From Pseudoxanthomonas sp. SE1 (GTDB lineage: Bacteria > Pseudomonadota > Gammaproteobacteria > Xanthomonadales > Xanthomonadaceae), in contig NZ_CP113783.1 in the NCBI RefSeq assembly GCF_029542205.1, forward strand, positions 487,001-551,000: 64,000 nt of DNA. Reading direction: 5' to 3'. This document shows, piece after piece, positions 40,607-50,929 of this stretch. Below the pieces are notes generated by a model, which had not been told where the DNA came from, made no database searches, and saw nothing but the letters and a program-made list of their open reading frames with translations. Position 1 is the first letter of the stretch. Each line of letters starts with the position of its first letter. Both the position numbers and the translations under genes were made by a program.

Positions 40607-42520
40607 ATGCGTTCACTGGCTTTGCTGTTGTCCTGCGCCGCCGTGCTGGCGGCCGGGTGTTCCAAGGAACCCGAGTCCACTCCCGTGGCCGCGCCCAAGA
40701 AACCTGCCGTCGCCCAGGTCGCCGACCACGACGAGCATTCCTACGCCGAACCGCAGAAGGTCGCCATCGCCGACCTGGCGCTGGACATCGCCGTCGATTT
40801 CGACACCAGGACGATCGGCGGCACCGCCACCTACACCCTGGACTGGAAGGACAAGGCCGCCACCCAACTGGTGCTGGACACGCGCGACCTGACCATCGCC
40901 AAGGTCGAGGGTGAAGCGAACAACGCCTGGGCCCCGCTGCAATACGCGCTGGCCGCCAAGGACCCGGTGCTGGGCAGCAAGCTGACCATCGAGACGCCGG
41001 CGCGCAACGCGAAGGTCAGGGTCACCTACACCAGCTCGCCGGAGGCCTCGGGCCTGCAGTGGCTGACGCCCGAGATGACCGAAGGCAAGCAGCTGCCCTT
41101 CATGTTCAGCCAGTCGCAGCAGATTCACGCGCGCAGCTGGGTGCCGCTGCAGGACACGCCGCAGGTGCGCTACACCTACAGCGCGCACGTGACCTCGCGT
41201 CCGGACGTGATGGTGCTGATGAGCGCCGACAACGATCCGGCCGCTGCGCGCGACGGCGACTACACCTTCACGATGCCGCAGAAGATCCCGTCGTACCTGA
41301 TGGCGATCGCCGCGGGCGACCTGGTGTTCAAGCCGATTTCCGCGCGCAGCGGCGTATGGGCCGAGCCGGCGATGGTCGACAAGGCCACCAAGGAGTTCGA
41401 AGACACCGAGAAGATGATCGCCACCACCGAGCAGTTGTACGGCCCCTACCGCTGGGACCGCTACGACATGCTGGTGCTGCCGCCATCGTTCCCGTACGGC
41501 GGCATGGAGAACCCGCGCCTGAGCTTCATCACGCCCACTGTGATCGTCGGCGACAAGACGCTGGTCTCGCTGATCGCGCACGAACTGGCGCACAGCTGGT
41601 CGGGCAACCTGGTGACCTTCTCCAGCGCCAAGCATGGCTGGCTCAACGAGGGCTTCACCAGCTACGTGGAGAACCGCATCGTCGAATCCCTGTATGGCAA
41701 GGAACAGGCCAGCATGGAATACGCGATCGCGCGCAACAGCCTGAAGAAGGACATCGGCACCATGCCGGAGGCCACCCAGTCGCTGGCGGTGAAGCCCGGC
41801 ACCAAGCTGGACGCCGACGATGCACTCAGCGCGGTGTCCTACGACAAGGGCGCGTGGTTCCTGCAGATGCTGGAGGAGCGTTTCGGTCGACAGGAATTCG
41901 ATGCCTTCCTGCGTGGTTACTTCGACCACTTCGCCTTCCAGAGCATCACCACCGAGCAGTTCCTCGACTACGCGAAGAAGAATCTGTTCGACAAGCATCC
42001 CAACCTGGTCACCGATGCCGAGATCCAGGCGTGGGTGTACGGCCCGGGTATCCCGGCCGGCGCGCCGCAGGTGCAGTCGCGTGGTTTCTCCAACACGGAC
42101 ACGGCGCGGATCGCGTGGCAGGGCAGCGGCCAGTTGCCGAATGCGCAGCTGACCAGCGCGTGGGTGACCCAGCAATGGGTGCACTTCCTCGAAGGCATGG
42201 GCCAGACGCTGACGGTCGAGCAGCTCAAGCAGCTGGACGACGCCTATCACTTCACCGGCACCGCCAACGGCGAGATCGCCATGCGCTGGTATCCGCTGAC
42301 GATCCGTAGCGGCTACGTGGATGCGCGTCCGGAGATCGCGAAGTTCATCGAGCGGGTCGGCCGCCGCAAACTGATCATGCCGATCTACGAGGAACTGGTG
42401 AAAACACCGGAAGGACTCGCGCTGGCGAAGGAAAGCTTCGCGCGCGCCAGGCCGGGCTACCACCCGATCACGACCGGGTCGGTCGAGGCACTGCTGGCGA
42501 AGGCGCCGGCAAGTCCGTAA
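40607..42520 (+). CDS. M1 family aminopeptidase, lipoprotein (leukotriene A4 hydrolase-like)
   Basis: A 637-residue zinc aminopeptidase with a lipoprotein signal (Cys18 in LAAGCSKE), so probably anchored in the envelope. The N-terminal beta-sandwich (about 45-245) is followed by the catalytic domain with exopeptidase motif GGMEN (about 299-303), zinc site HELAHSW (from H325) and distal Glu in LNEGF (about 348), plus a helical C-terminal domain (about 500-630). The branch resembles leukotriene A4 hydrolase/aminopeptidase B in length and order. It removes N-terminal residues from peptides. ATG 40607 gives the signal peptide; upstream codons lie in the repeat. An alpha/beta-hydrolase gene follows after three bases. 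Confidence 0.94.
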   Translation: MRSLALLLSCAAVLAAGCSKEPESTPVAAPKKPAVAQVADHDEHSYAEPQKVAIADLALDIAVDFDTRTIGGTATYTLDWKDKAATQLVLDTRDLTIAKVEGEANNAWAPLQYALAAKDPVLGSKLTIETPARNAKVRVTYTSSPEASGLQWLTPEMTEGKQLPFMFSQSQQIHARSWVPLQDTPQVRYTYSAHVTSRPDVMVLMSADNDPAAARDGDYTFTMPQKIPSYLMAIAAGDLVFKPISARSGVWAEPAMVDKATKEFEDTEKMIATTEQLYGPYRWDRYDMLVLPPSFPYGGMENPRLSFITPTVIVGDKTLVSLIAHELAHSWSGNLVTFSSAKHGWLNEGFTSYVENRIVESLYGKEQASMEYAIARNSLKKDIGTMPEATQSLAVKPGTKLDADDALSAVSYDKGAWFLQMLEERFGRQEFDAFLRGYFDHFAFQSITTEQFLDYAKKNLFDKHPNLVTDAEIQAWVYGPGIPAGAPQVQSRGFSNTDTARIAWQGSGQLPNAQLTSAWVTQQWVHFLEGMGQTLTVEQLKQLDDAYHFTGTANGEIAMRWYPLTIRSGYVDARPEIAKFIERVGRRKLIMPIYEELVKTPEGLALAKESFARARPGYHPITTGSVEALLAKAPASP

Positions 42521-42523
42521 GGC

Positions 42524-43501
42524 ATGGCAGTCCGCATGACCCGCGCATGGACGGCCGCCCTGGTGGTGGCCGTTCTTGTTTGTGCGCTGGTGGCGTGGGC
42601 AGTGCGCGATCCGATGGCACCGTTGCGCGTCGCCATGGCGTTGCAGGGAGCGTGGGTCGGGCTGTCCGAAAAGCGTGTCGTCATCGATGACCATCGTTGG
42701 GCCTACGACGAGCGCGAAGGGAAGGACCCTGCGGCTCCCACCGTGGTCATGGTGCACGGGTTCACCGGAAGCAAGGAGAACTGGTATCCGCTCGCGGCAC
42801 GGCTGGGTGGCCGGTATCGGCTTGTCATCCCCGACCTGCCGGGCTGGGGCGAGAGCCAGCGTCTTTCCGGGGCCGACTACGGATTCTCGGCGCAGGCCGT
42901 GAGACTGGCGGCGTTCCTGGCGCACGTGCGACGCGACGGCAGCCCCATCGTGCTGCTCGGCCATTCGATGGGCGGCGGCATCGTGGCGATCACGTCGGCC
43001 GGGCATCCTGAACTCGTCGCACGCGTGGGCCTCATCGATGCGGCGGGCGTTCGGTTCGCCGACAACCGCTTCGGCATCGAAGTGCTGGCCGGACAGAATC
43101 CGTTCGCGGTCCACGACGCTGCGTCGCTGCAGCGCTACCTCGATACCGTCTTCCATGATCGCGGCGTGCAGCCGTCCATCCCGTGGCCGGCGTCGCGGGC
43201 GCTGATCGACTGGCGCATCGCACAGGCGCCGTTCGAACAGCAGGTGCTGGACCGCATCGGCCGCAGCGACGAACGCTTCCTGCCGGGCGAGATGGCTGCG
43301 CGGATCCGCCAGCCAGCCCTGCTGCTGTGGTGCCGGCAGGACCGCGTGATCGATCCCAGCGCGATGGCGCTCTACGCGGCCAGGATCCCGCAGGCCATGC
43401 AGGTTTCACTCGATGGTTGCGGCCATATGTCCATCATGGAAAAACCCGACGAGGTGGCGGCCGCAGTCGCCCTGTTGATCCAGCGAGGCGCACCCCGATG
43501 A
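42524..43501 (+). CDS. Alpha/beta-fold hydrolase, membrane-anchored or exported
   Basis: A 325-residue alpha/beta-hydrolase. The N-terminus has one hydrophobic segment (about 9-26, AALVVAVLVCALVAWAV) that is either a signal anchor or an uncleaved signal. Catalytic features: oxyanion region MVHGFTGSKENWYPLA, nucleophile Ser in GHSMGG (about 146-151), Asp in CRQDRVIDP (about 271) and His in GCGHMSIMEKP (about 298). The sequence resembles lipases and esterases of the periplasmic type found in Pseudomonas (with the GFTGSKENW pattern). It is tightly packed with the M1 peptidase upstream and overlaps the lipoprotein gene downstream as ATGA, so these three form an operon. Substrate likely a lipid or ester. 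Confidence 0.86.
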   Translation: MAVRMTRAWTAALVVAVLVCALVAWAVRDPMAPLRVAMALQGAWVGLSEKRVVIDDHRWAYDEREGKDPAAPTVVMVHGFTGSKENWYPLAARLGGRYRLVIPDLPGWGESQRLSGADYGFSAQAVRLAAFLAHVRRDGSPIVLLGHSMGGGIVAITSAGHPELVARVGLIDAAGVRFADNRFGIEVLAGQNPFAVHDAASLQRYLDTVFHDRGVQPSIPWPASRALIDWRIAQAPFEQQVLDRIGRSDERFLPGEMAARIRQPALLLWCRQDRVIDPSAMALYAARIPQAMQVSLDGCGHMSIMEKPDEVAAAVALLIQRGAPR

Positions 43502-44235
43502 AGAAGCACGCAATGAAATCCCTCCTGCTGGCGATCGCCTGCGCGGCCATCTCGGCCTGCGGCGATCGCGAAGCCGAACGTGCTGCCGCTGCCGCCGCGC
43601 AGGCGGCCGCCGTCGAGCAGCAGGCTGCCGATCTGGCGAAGAAATACGACAGCGCCGTGGCCTCCAGCGACTGGGACATGGCGCGCATCCACGGCGTGGC
43701 GCTGCTGGACCAGTATCCGCAGAGCGAGGCGGCTGCCCGCATCGGCCCGGGCCTGGACGACGTGAAGGGCAAGGCCGAAGCCGCGCGCGAGCAGCGCCGG
43801 ATGGAAGCCCTGTGGGATTACTCGCAGGTCGCCGTCGACGGTGGCACGCAGCGCTCGGCCGCGCTGCTGAGCAAGGAACCGGTGGATGTGGACGGCAGCG
43901 GCGCCAAGCCGGTGCAACTGGTGTTCCGCGACCATCCCGCCTGGAAGCGCAGCAGCTATCTGGTGTTGCAGGCCAGCGACTTCGCCCGGGCGTGCTACAG
44001 CCGCTGCCAGGTGACGGTGGTCGCGGACGGTGCCGCACCGAAGCGGATGTCGGCAAACCGGCCGGATACCGACGAAGCCACCGCAATGTTCATCGACGAC
44101 GAAAAGGCCCTGTGGCGGCTCGCGCGCAAGACTAAGGTGCTGGAAATCGAGTTCACGGTGAAGGATGGCAGCGCGCACAAGGCCGTGTTCGAGACCGGTG
44201 GGCTGGATGGCGGCCAGATGCCGGGATGGGATTGA
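43498..44235 (+). CDS. Hypothetical lipoprotein
   Basis: A 245-residue lipoprotein I do not recognise. The signal (MKKHAMKSLLLAIACAAISAC) ends in the lipobox ISAC with Cys21. A helical Ala/Glu-rich stretch (about 25-50) with DREAERAAAAAAQAAAVEQQ could be a coiled coil. A tetratricopeptide-like part (SSDWDMARIHGVALLDQYPQ) follows, then a C-terminal beta-rich domain (about 110-245) with LVFRDHPAWKRSSYLVLQ and two close Cys (CYSRC), a possible disulfide. The ATG overlaps the hydrolase stop by four bases, showing translational coupling. Probably acts in the periplasm with the hydrolase; no function can be given. Confidence 0.75.
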   Translation: MKKHAMKSLLLAIACAAISACGDREAERAAAAAAQAAAVEQQAADLAKKYDSAVASSDWDMARIHGVALLDQYPQSEAAARIGPGLDDVKGKAEAAREQRRMEALWDYSQVAVDGGTQRSAALLSKEPVDVDGSGAKPVQLVFRDHPAWKRSSYLVLQASDFARACYSRCQVTVVADGAAPKRMSANRPDTDEATAMFIDDEKALWRLARKTKVLEIEFTVKDGSAHKAVFETGGLDGGQMPGWD

Positions 44236-44410
44236 TACCTCACTGCCGTGCTGGATTCGGGGCGGTTCGTGCGGGTACTTTCGGGTTTCATCGCGTACTG
44301 ATGGGATTGGTCGCGCAAGAGGTGTCTTCGCCCGTAGAAGGCGGCAACCTTGAGCCGAGGGAGTGGCTATGCGTCACTGCCGAGTGAAGTGATCCACACA
44401 AGGAGGTGAG

Positions 44411-45721
44411 ATGAAGCTGTTGCCAAGACGCCTGCTGCAGGCGTTCGTCGTGTGTACGGGGCTGCTGATCGGCGGCAGCTTGATGCTGGTGGCTGCAGCG
44501 AAAGTGGAATCGACGCCCCATGGCGTTCATCAGCGCCTGCTGGTTCCACTGCCAGGCAGCGGCGCCATCGCGCTGCCGATCTATTCCGGCACGGGAGACG
44601 CGGTACGCATTCCCGGCTTCCTGGATGGTCCCGTCGTCAGCCATGTGCCGGACGGGGAGTGGACGGCTCGCTGGTTCTGCGAAGACCGGGTACACCAGAT
44701 GACTGGGCGCGGGGAACTGCTGGAAGTGCACTGCGGCGGCACACGGCACGCGTTCATGCTGGCTGATGCGCCAGAGCCAGCGCCTGTGGGACCCATGCCC
44801 GCGAAGCTGGTGGTGATCAGCGACCTGGAAGGCAATCGTCGCTTTCTCGACGCAGCACTGGCGCGTCTGGGGGTTGCCGATGCGGACGGTAACTGGGGCT
44901 ACGGCGACGGACATCTGGTCGTACTGGGCGATTCCGTCGACCGCGGTCGTGATGTGTTCGCCGTGTTGTGGCGCCTGTATGCGCTGTCGCAGCAGGCGCA
45001 TGCGGCGGGAGGGGCGGTGCACGTGGTGCTGGGGAACCATGAGCAGTACGTATTGCGCAGCAACTATTCGCGTGCGCACCCGGAGCATCGCTACGCGATG
45101 ATAAAGATGGGCGGCTATGCCGAGGCCCTCGCCAGCGGCACGGTCATCGGCGACTGGTTGCGCGCGCAACCGGTTGCGTTGCAGTTGGGACGCGTCGTGT
45201 TCGTGCACGGCGGCATAAGTCCGCGCGTCGTGGATGCGGACCTGACGATACCGGTGTTGAATGCAGCCAGCCGCGATTACCTGACAGCTTGAGGGAAGAA
45301 CGCCAGCCCTGCGGCGCTGGAAGCCATCTTCGGCGTCGAGGGCCTTACACAGTATCGCGGCTATCTGACGGTCCTGCCGGAAGCGTATCCGCTGGCCGGC
45401 CGGGAGCAGATCGATGCTGCGCTGGTGGAGTTCTCTGCCGACCGCATAGTGGTGGCGCATACCCTCGTGGATCGCGTGGAAAGCCGTCACCAGGGGAGGG
45501 TGTATGCGGTGGACGTCAACAGTGATCACGCGCGCCCCGAAGTGTTGCTGTTCGAGAATGGCGAGCCACATGTCATCGACACAGGCGTGCCGCGCATGAT
45601 CGCCGACGATGCGTCCCCAATGTTGCGAGAGGTCGGTCTGTTCAACCCCGCCGACCGTGCGATGCTTGGTGATATGTACCGCGAAATGCGCAGGATGGCG
45701 GGCCTTCCGCACCCTTACTGA
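44411..45721 (+). pseudogene. Metallophosphatase (PPP/Shelph-like) with in-frame TGA
   Basis: A complete-looking metallophosphoesterase gene broken by one stop. AAGGAGGTGAG, a near-perfect ribosome site, precedes ATG. The first part (293 codons) has a signal or anchor segment (12-30) and the metal motifs SDLEGN, GDSVDRG, GNHE and FVHGGISPR. TGA at 45290-45292 then interrupts, yet the same frame continues at once (GKNASPAALEAIFGVEGL) to 45721 with the expected C-terminal VVAHTLVDRV metal-His motif. Without that His the truncated protein is probably inactive. TGA could derive from TGG or CGA by one change. Causes: nonsense mutation, readthrough or sequencing error. It belongs to the Ser/Thr phosphatase-like family; substrate unknown. 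Confidence 0.82.
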
Positions 45722-45737
45722 TCCGGATGCCCTGGCA

Positions 45738-47198
45738 TCACTGCGTATTGGCCACCACCCGGTTCCGCCCCATCGCCTTGGCGCGGTAGAGCGCCACGTC
45801 GGCCTGGTTGAGCAGCCGTTCCAGCGTATCGGCGCCCTCCGGAGTGGATGGCGCGGACACGCCGACGCTTACCGTGATGTCGAGGATGCGCCCATCGTCC
45901 AGCGGCATGGGTTCGCCCGCGAGCGCGCGCAGGCGCTCGGCCACGGCGATGGCCGACACGGCGTCGACGCTCGGCAGCAGCACCGCAAACTCCTCGCCGC
46001 CCAGCCGGCCGAACAGGCCGTCTTCGCGCAGGTGCGTTCGCATCCGTTGCGCGAAGGTGGCCAGGACGGCGTCGCCCGCGGCGTGCCCATGGCGGTCGTT
46101 GACCGACTTGAAGTGGTCGATGTCCAGCATCATCGCGACAACAGGTTCGCTGCGGCGATGGGACTGCGCCATCAGGTCGCCGCCGCGGCGCAGGAAGGCG
46201 CGGCGGTTCAATGCGTTGGTCAGCGCATCGTGGTCGGCCGTATGGTTGAGGGTGGCGAGCAGGCGGTTGCGCATCGCATTGACGCTGGCGACCGTGAGGG
46301 GCGCCACCGCCAGCAACGCCATGCCCATGCGCAGCGAAATGACCGGCTGCACGCTGGTCTCCTGCAAGTGCAGATCGATCAGGCCCGTCGCGATCGCGAC
46401 CAGTGTCCACATGCACAGCAATGCCGTGATCACCGCCGTGGTGAACAGGCGATACGCCAACGCGCACCACAGCAATGCCGGCACCGGGAAGGCGATGGCG
46501 CCCGGCCCTCCGATGGCCACGCCCAGCAGGATCGTCAGCGCCAGCGCGACCAGTGGCATCAGCAGCAGGGGCCGTTGGCGTGCGCGATGCAGTCCGTCGC
46601 GCAGGTCGCGAAGCACTTCCCCGGGTGCGGGTGCCAGCAGGACCACCGGCAGGATGGTCACGTAACTGACCAGTTCGGCGGAAAACCAGAAGCCGCTGGC
46701 CGTCAGGAAGCCCATCCGCATCATCGCGTGCGAGGTCAGGCTGCCCACCACGCTCGCGCCCACCGCTGCGGTTGCCGATACCGCCAGCACCCCCAGCATG
46801 GACAGTGGATGCTGCAGGCGGCGGTCTTCCTCGCGGATGTGGCGGAACAGGAGATAGCCGGCCAGTACGCCCGCCAGGTTTGCCGCCGTCAGGCGCAAGG
46901 TGGTGGGCAGTGACGTACCGGTGAGCAGGTCCGCCGCCACATAGCCCAGCGCAGCGGCCGCCCAGCCGGCGGGTGACGCCAGGGCCGGACGACGCGCGAA
47001 CAGCCCCAACAGCAATGCATTGGTCAGCCAGAACGCGGCCAGCTGCTTTTCGGGACGGGTCAGGATGCCGAGGCCGCTGGCGAGGAAGGCCACCGCGGCG
47101 ACCAGCAGCGCCTGGAGCGACAACCGACGGAACAGGGCAAGGGCGGACACGGGAGCGCTCGGATCCCGTGGAGTGGGTTGGCGTTGCTGCCCGACCAT
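45738..47198 (-). CDS. Membrane diguanylate cyclase (MASE1-like + GGDEF)
   Basis: A 486-residue enzyme predicted to make cyclic-di-GMP from two GTP. About eight membrane helices in the first 300 residues form a MASE1-like sensory module, and the GGDEF domain occupies about 315-485. The active-site motif is GGEEF within FGRLGGEEFAVLL, and the metal/GTP residues LDIDHFKSVNDRHGHAAGD are intact, so it should be active. The product-inhibition site is lacking: REDG stands where RxxD would be. AGGGGCAG precedes the ATG. It is convergent to the broken phosphatase gene (16-base gap). With the EAL protein at 14627-16882 it gives the window both arms of cyclic-di-GMP turnover. Confidence 0.9.
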   Translation of the reverse strand: MVGQQRQPTPRDPSAPVSALALFRRLSLQALLVAAVAFLASGLGILTRPEKQLAAFWLTNALLLGLFARRPALASPAGWAAAALGYVAADLLTGTSLPTTLRLTAANLAGVLAGYLLFRHIREEDRRLQHPLSMLGVLAVSATAAVGASVVGSLTSHAMMRMGFLTASGFWFSAELVSYVTILPVVLLAPAPGEVLRDLRDGLHRARQRPLLLMPLVALALTILLGVAIGGPGAIAFPVPALLWCALAYRLFTTAVITALLCMWTLVAIATGLIDLHLQETSVQPVISLRMGMALLAVAPLTVASVNAMRNRLLATLNHTADHDALTNALNRRAFLRRGGDLMAQSHRRSEPVVAMMLDIDHFKSVNDRHGHAAGDAVLATFAQRMRTHLREDGLFGRLGGEEFAVLLPSVDAVSAIAVAERLRALAGEPMPLDDGRILDITVSVGVSAPSTPEGADTLERLLNQADVALYRAKAMGRNRVVANTQ

Positions 47199-47349
47199 GC
47201 TGCCCCTGCCTGATTGCTGACGGCGCGGGGACCGGCGCCAGCGCCATTCCCCGGCCTTACCTTACGCATTGCGCATCGGCAGCGCGAGTGCGCCAGCCAC
47301 CTTGCCGCGGCCAGCGCCGCGGCGGGACATGGGAATGTATCGGTTCGGG

Positions 47350-48282
47350 TTACAGCGAATAGCCGAACTGCTGCTTGAACTGCTCGTTGAACTCGTCGTA
47401 GTCGAAGCGCTGGTTCTGAGTCCCTGGGTGCTCGACTTTCAAGGCCCCCATCAGGTTGCCCATGCGGCCGATGGTCAGCCAGTCGTAGCCCTTCTCGATG
47501 CCGAAGATCAGGCCGGCGCGGAAGGCGTCGCCGCAGCCGGTGGGGTCGGTCACGCGGCGCTCGTGCGCCGGCGGGATGTCGTAGGTCTTGTCCGGCGTGT
47601 GGATCTGCGAACCGTGCGGGCCACGGGTCGTGATGTAGGCCTTCACGCGCTTGACGATATCGGCCTCGCTCCAGCCGGTGCGTTCCTGCAGCAGGTTGGA
47701 TTCGTAGTCGTTGACGGTCACGTAGTCCGCCAGTTCGATGAAGTGGCGCAGTTCCTCGCCATTGAACAGCGGCATGGCCTGGCCCGGGTCGAAGATGAAG
47801 GGGATCCCGCCCTCGGCGAACTCGGCGGCGTTCTGGATCATGCCTTCGCGTCCGTCGGGGCTGACGATGCCGAACGTCACCCCGGCCACGTCCTTCACGT
47901 GGTTCTCGTAGCTGCGCATCATCGCGCCCGGATGGAAGGCGGTGATCTGGTTGTTGTCGTGGTCCGTGGTGATGAACGCCTGCGGGGTGAACAGCTCGTC
48001 GATCACCTTCACCTTCTCCAGGCGGATGCCCTGCTCGGTGAAGTGCTCGCGATACGGGCCGAAATCCTGCCCCACCGTGGCCATCGGGATCGGATCACCG
48101 CCCAGCAGCTTCAGGTTGTAGGCGATGTTGCCGGCGCAGCCGCCGAACTCGCGGCGCATGCGCGGCACCAGGAACGACACATTCAGGATGTGCACCTTGT
48201 CCGGCAGGATGTGGTTCTTGAACTGGTCCGGGAACACCATGATGGTGTCGTAGGCAAGGGAACCACAGATCAGTGCGGACAT
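47350..48282 (-). CDS. PfkB-family kinase, adenosine/sugar kinase-like
   Basis: A 310-residue ribokinase-fold kinase. N-terminal CGSLAYDTIM and the glycine pair GGCAGNIAYNL (48-57) bind substrate; the PfkB signature DPTGCGDAFRAGL (246-258) carries the catalytic base D252 and anion hole. The closest pattern is the adenosine kinase-like branch (FGGCAGNIAYNLKLLGGDP), though sugar kinases of the group cannot be excluded from sequence. It would phosphorylate a nucleoside or sugar with ATP in the cytoplasm. The start at 48282 is set by the conserved N-terminus; the frame is open far upstream over the antisense of mreB and is meaningless there. Divergent from mreB with a 315-base gap. Confidence 0.85.
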   Translation of the reverse strand: MSALICGSLAYDTIMVFPDQFKNHILPDKVHILNVSFLVPRMRREFGGCAGNIAYNLKLLGGDPIPMATVGQDFGPYREHFTEQGIRLEKVKVIDELFTPQAFITTDHDNNQITAFHPGAMMRSYENHVKDVAGVTFGIVSPDGREGMIQNAAEFAEGGIPFIFDPGQAMPLFNGEELRHFIELADYVTVNDYESNLLQERTGWSEADIVKRVKAYITTRGPHGSQIHTPDKTYDIPPAHERRVTDPTGCGDAFRAGLIFGIEKGYDWLTIGRMGNLMGALKVEHPGTQNQRFDYDEFNEQFKQQFGYSL

Positions 48283-48496
48283 CGGCAGACTCGGCTGGAG
48301 GCGGATGCGGCCGTCCCGGGCCGCAGGAAAAGCGGGACGTGCGCCCCATTCCCGGCGCGCCGGTGCGAAGGTTACCGGCTGGGGCCGGTGCCGACCAGCC
48401 TTGATCCGGTGACGGTGGTCGCGCGACGACCGGGCCGAAGCGGGCGTGGGGGTGCCGCGGAGAGCGGTTTTCCCCTTGTATTCACGAGATTTTTCC

Positions 48497-48525
48497 TTGC
48501 CCGCACCATGCCGGATTGTTAGGCT
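48497..48525 (+). promoter_or_regulatory. Possible mreB promoter
   Basis: TTGCCC (48497-48502), a 17-base spacer and TAGGCT (48520-48525) form a weak sigma-70-like pair 73 bases before mreB. The rest of the 315-base gap to the kinase gene is GC-rich and shows nothing else apart from the AT hairpin at 48537. Confidence 0.35.
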
Positions 48526-48531
48526 AGCTGA

Positions 48532-49644
<1,113 letters not shown>

Positions 49645-49650
49645 TGAGGC

Positions 49651-49740
49651 AGGAACGAGTGGGGAGGAGTGAGAAGTGAGTCGGAGCGACTCCCCTGCCA
49701 TGGCCTGTGTTGCACCCCTCACTCCTCACTTCTCGTTCCT
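49651..49740. repeat. Nested inverted repeat between mreB and mreC
   Basis: Outer arms AGGAACGA / TCGTTCCT (49651-49658 and 49733-49740) and inner arms AGTGAGAAGTGAG / CTCACTCCTCACT (49668-49680 and 49718-49730, one mismatch). It could fold in mRNA and act as an attenuator or RNase site between mreB and mreC. Confidence 0.7.
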
Positions 49741-49762
49741 CTCCACTCGCTTCTAGCCCCCC

Positions 49763-50929
49763 GTGCCTTCCTACGCCGGTCCCCCCGTCGCCTCCCGCCC
49801 CGGTGAAGTCGCCAGCACGCTTCGACTGCTGGGCTATCTGGCGCTGACCATTGCGCTGGTGATCCTGGACCATCGCGGTGGCTGGCTGTCGCAGGTGCGT
49901 GCGCAGGCCAACGTGGTCACGCAGCCATTGTGGTGGCTGGCCGGCCTGCCCGGCCGCGTGACCACCCGCGTACAGGACGATGCCGTGACGCGCAGCGGGT
50001 TGCAGGAAGAGAACGCGCGCCTGCGCAACGATGCGCTGGTCGCCAACGCCCGGCTCGCCCGCCTGCAGACGGCGGCGGCCGACAACGCGCAGTTGCGTGC
50101 GCTGCTGGGTGTGAAGACTTCCCGCGGGCTGGACGTGCAACTGGCCCCTATCCTGGACATCGACCTGGCGCCCGGTCGCCAGCGGCTGGTGCTGGACGCG
50201 GGCAGCCGCGCAGGGGCTACCGTCGGGCAGTCGGTGATCGACGCGGGCGGACTGATGGGACAGATCATCGAGACTACCCCCGCCCATGCCACCGTGCTGC
50301 TGCTGACCGACCCCGACCACGCGGTGCCGGTGGTGGTCGCGCGCAATGGCGTGCGGCTGATCGTCTATGGCCGTGGCCGCAACGATCTGCTGGAACTGGC
50401 CGATGTGCCGCTCAACAGTGGCGTGCAGGTGGGCGACCTGCTGGTGACCTCCGGCCTGGGTGGCCGCTTCCCGGCCGGGTTCCCGGTCGGCACGATTTCG
50501 GCCCTGCGTACGGATGACAGCCATGCCTTCCTGGTGGGCGATGTCACGCCGTCCGCGCGCCTGGATCGCGGCCGCGATGTGCTGCTGCTGAAGTCCGCGC
50601 CGCCACAGCCATTGCCGCCGGCCGATCCGGCGCGGTTCCTGCCCGAAGCGTCGTCGCCCGTGGAAGGCGCGACCCAGCCCGAAGACGTGCCGGCGTCCGC
50701 GCCCGCGACCCAAGGCCCCTCTCCCGTCGGGAGAGAGGTTGGGGTGAGGGGCAACGAAGGCAGTGTGGATGCGGCCGAACAAGCCTCTACCGCGCCCGCG
50801 ACGGTTTCTCCGCGAGCGCCGAACACTGCGAACGTCCCGACCCTCACCCCAACCCCTCTCCCGGCGGGAGAGGGGCTCAACGCGCGCGCCCGACCCACTG
50901 AACCTCCGCCGCAGGAGCCGCAGCGATGA
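49763..50929 (+). CDS. mreC: Rod shape-determining protein MreC
   Basis: A 388-residue periplasmic scaffold of the elongasome that contacts PBP2. One membrane helix (about 20-36, LRLLGYLALTIALVIL), a coiled coil (about 78-115, EENARLRNDALVANARLARL) and two beta-barrel domains (about 120-275). GTG start; no clear ribosome site. The family usually ends near residue 280-310. Here residues about 318-372 are encoded by a pair of inverted palindromic repeats (PSPVGREVGVRG and PTLTPTPLPAGEGL), giving a disordered Pro-rich tail. The stop overlaps mreD as ATGA. Confidence 0.96.
   Translation: MPSYAGPPVASRPGEVASTLRLLGYLALTIALVILDHRGGWLSQVRAQANVVTQPLWWLAGLPGRVTTRVQDDAVTRSGLQEENARLRNDALVANARLARLQTAAADNAQLRALLGVKTSRGLDVQLAPILDIDLAPGRQRLVLDAGSRAGATVGQSVIDAGGLMGQIIETTPAHATVLLLTDPDHAVPVVVARNGVRLIVYGRGRNDLLELADVPLNSGVQVGDLLVTSGLGGRFPAGFPVGTISALRTDDSHAFLVGDVTPSARLDRGRDVLLLKSAPPQPLPPADPARFLPEASSPVEGATQPEDVPASAPATQGPSPVGREVGVRGNEGSVDAAEQASTAPATVSPRAPNTANVPTLTPTPLPAGEGLNARARPTEPPPQEPQR
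50714..50877. repeat. Palindromic repeat pair inside mreC
   Basis: Left unit about 50714-50751 (CCCCTCTCCCGTCGGGAGAG plus GGTTGGGGTGAGGG) and inverted right unit 50841-50877. The same units occur inverted in mrdA at 53386-53549. They are read in frame as part of MreC. Confidence 0.88.

Noticed and set aside
45290..45292. TGA as a selenocysteine codon
   Set aside because: The stop is far from the metal-binding motifs, no bacterial SECIS hairpin is evident just downstream, and metallophosphatases are not selenoproteins.
44236..45721. Horizontally acquired island around the broken phosphatase
   Set aside because: Composition is only slightly lower in GC and no mobility gene, tRNA or repeat borders the segment.
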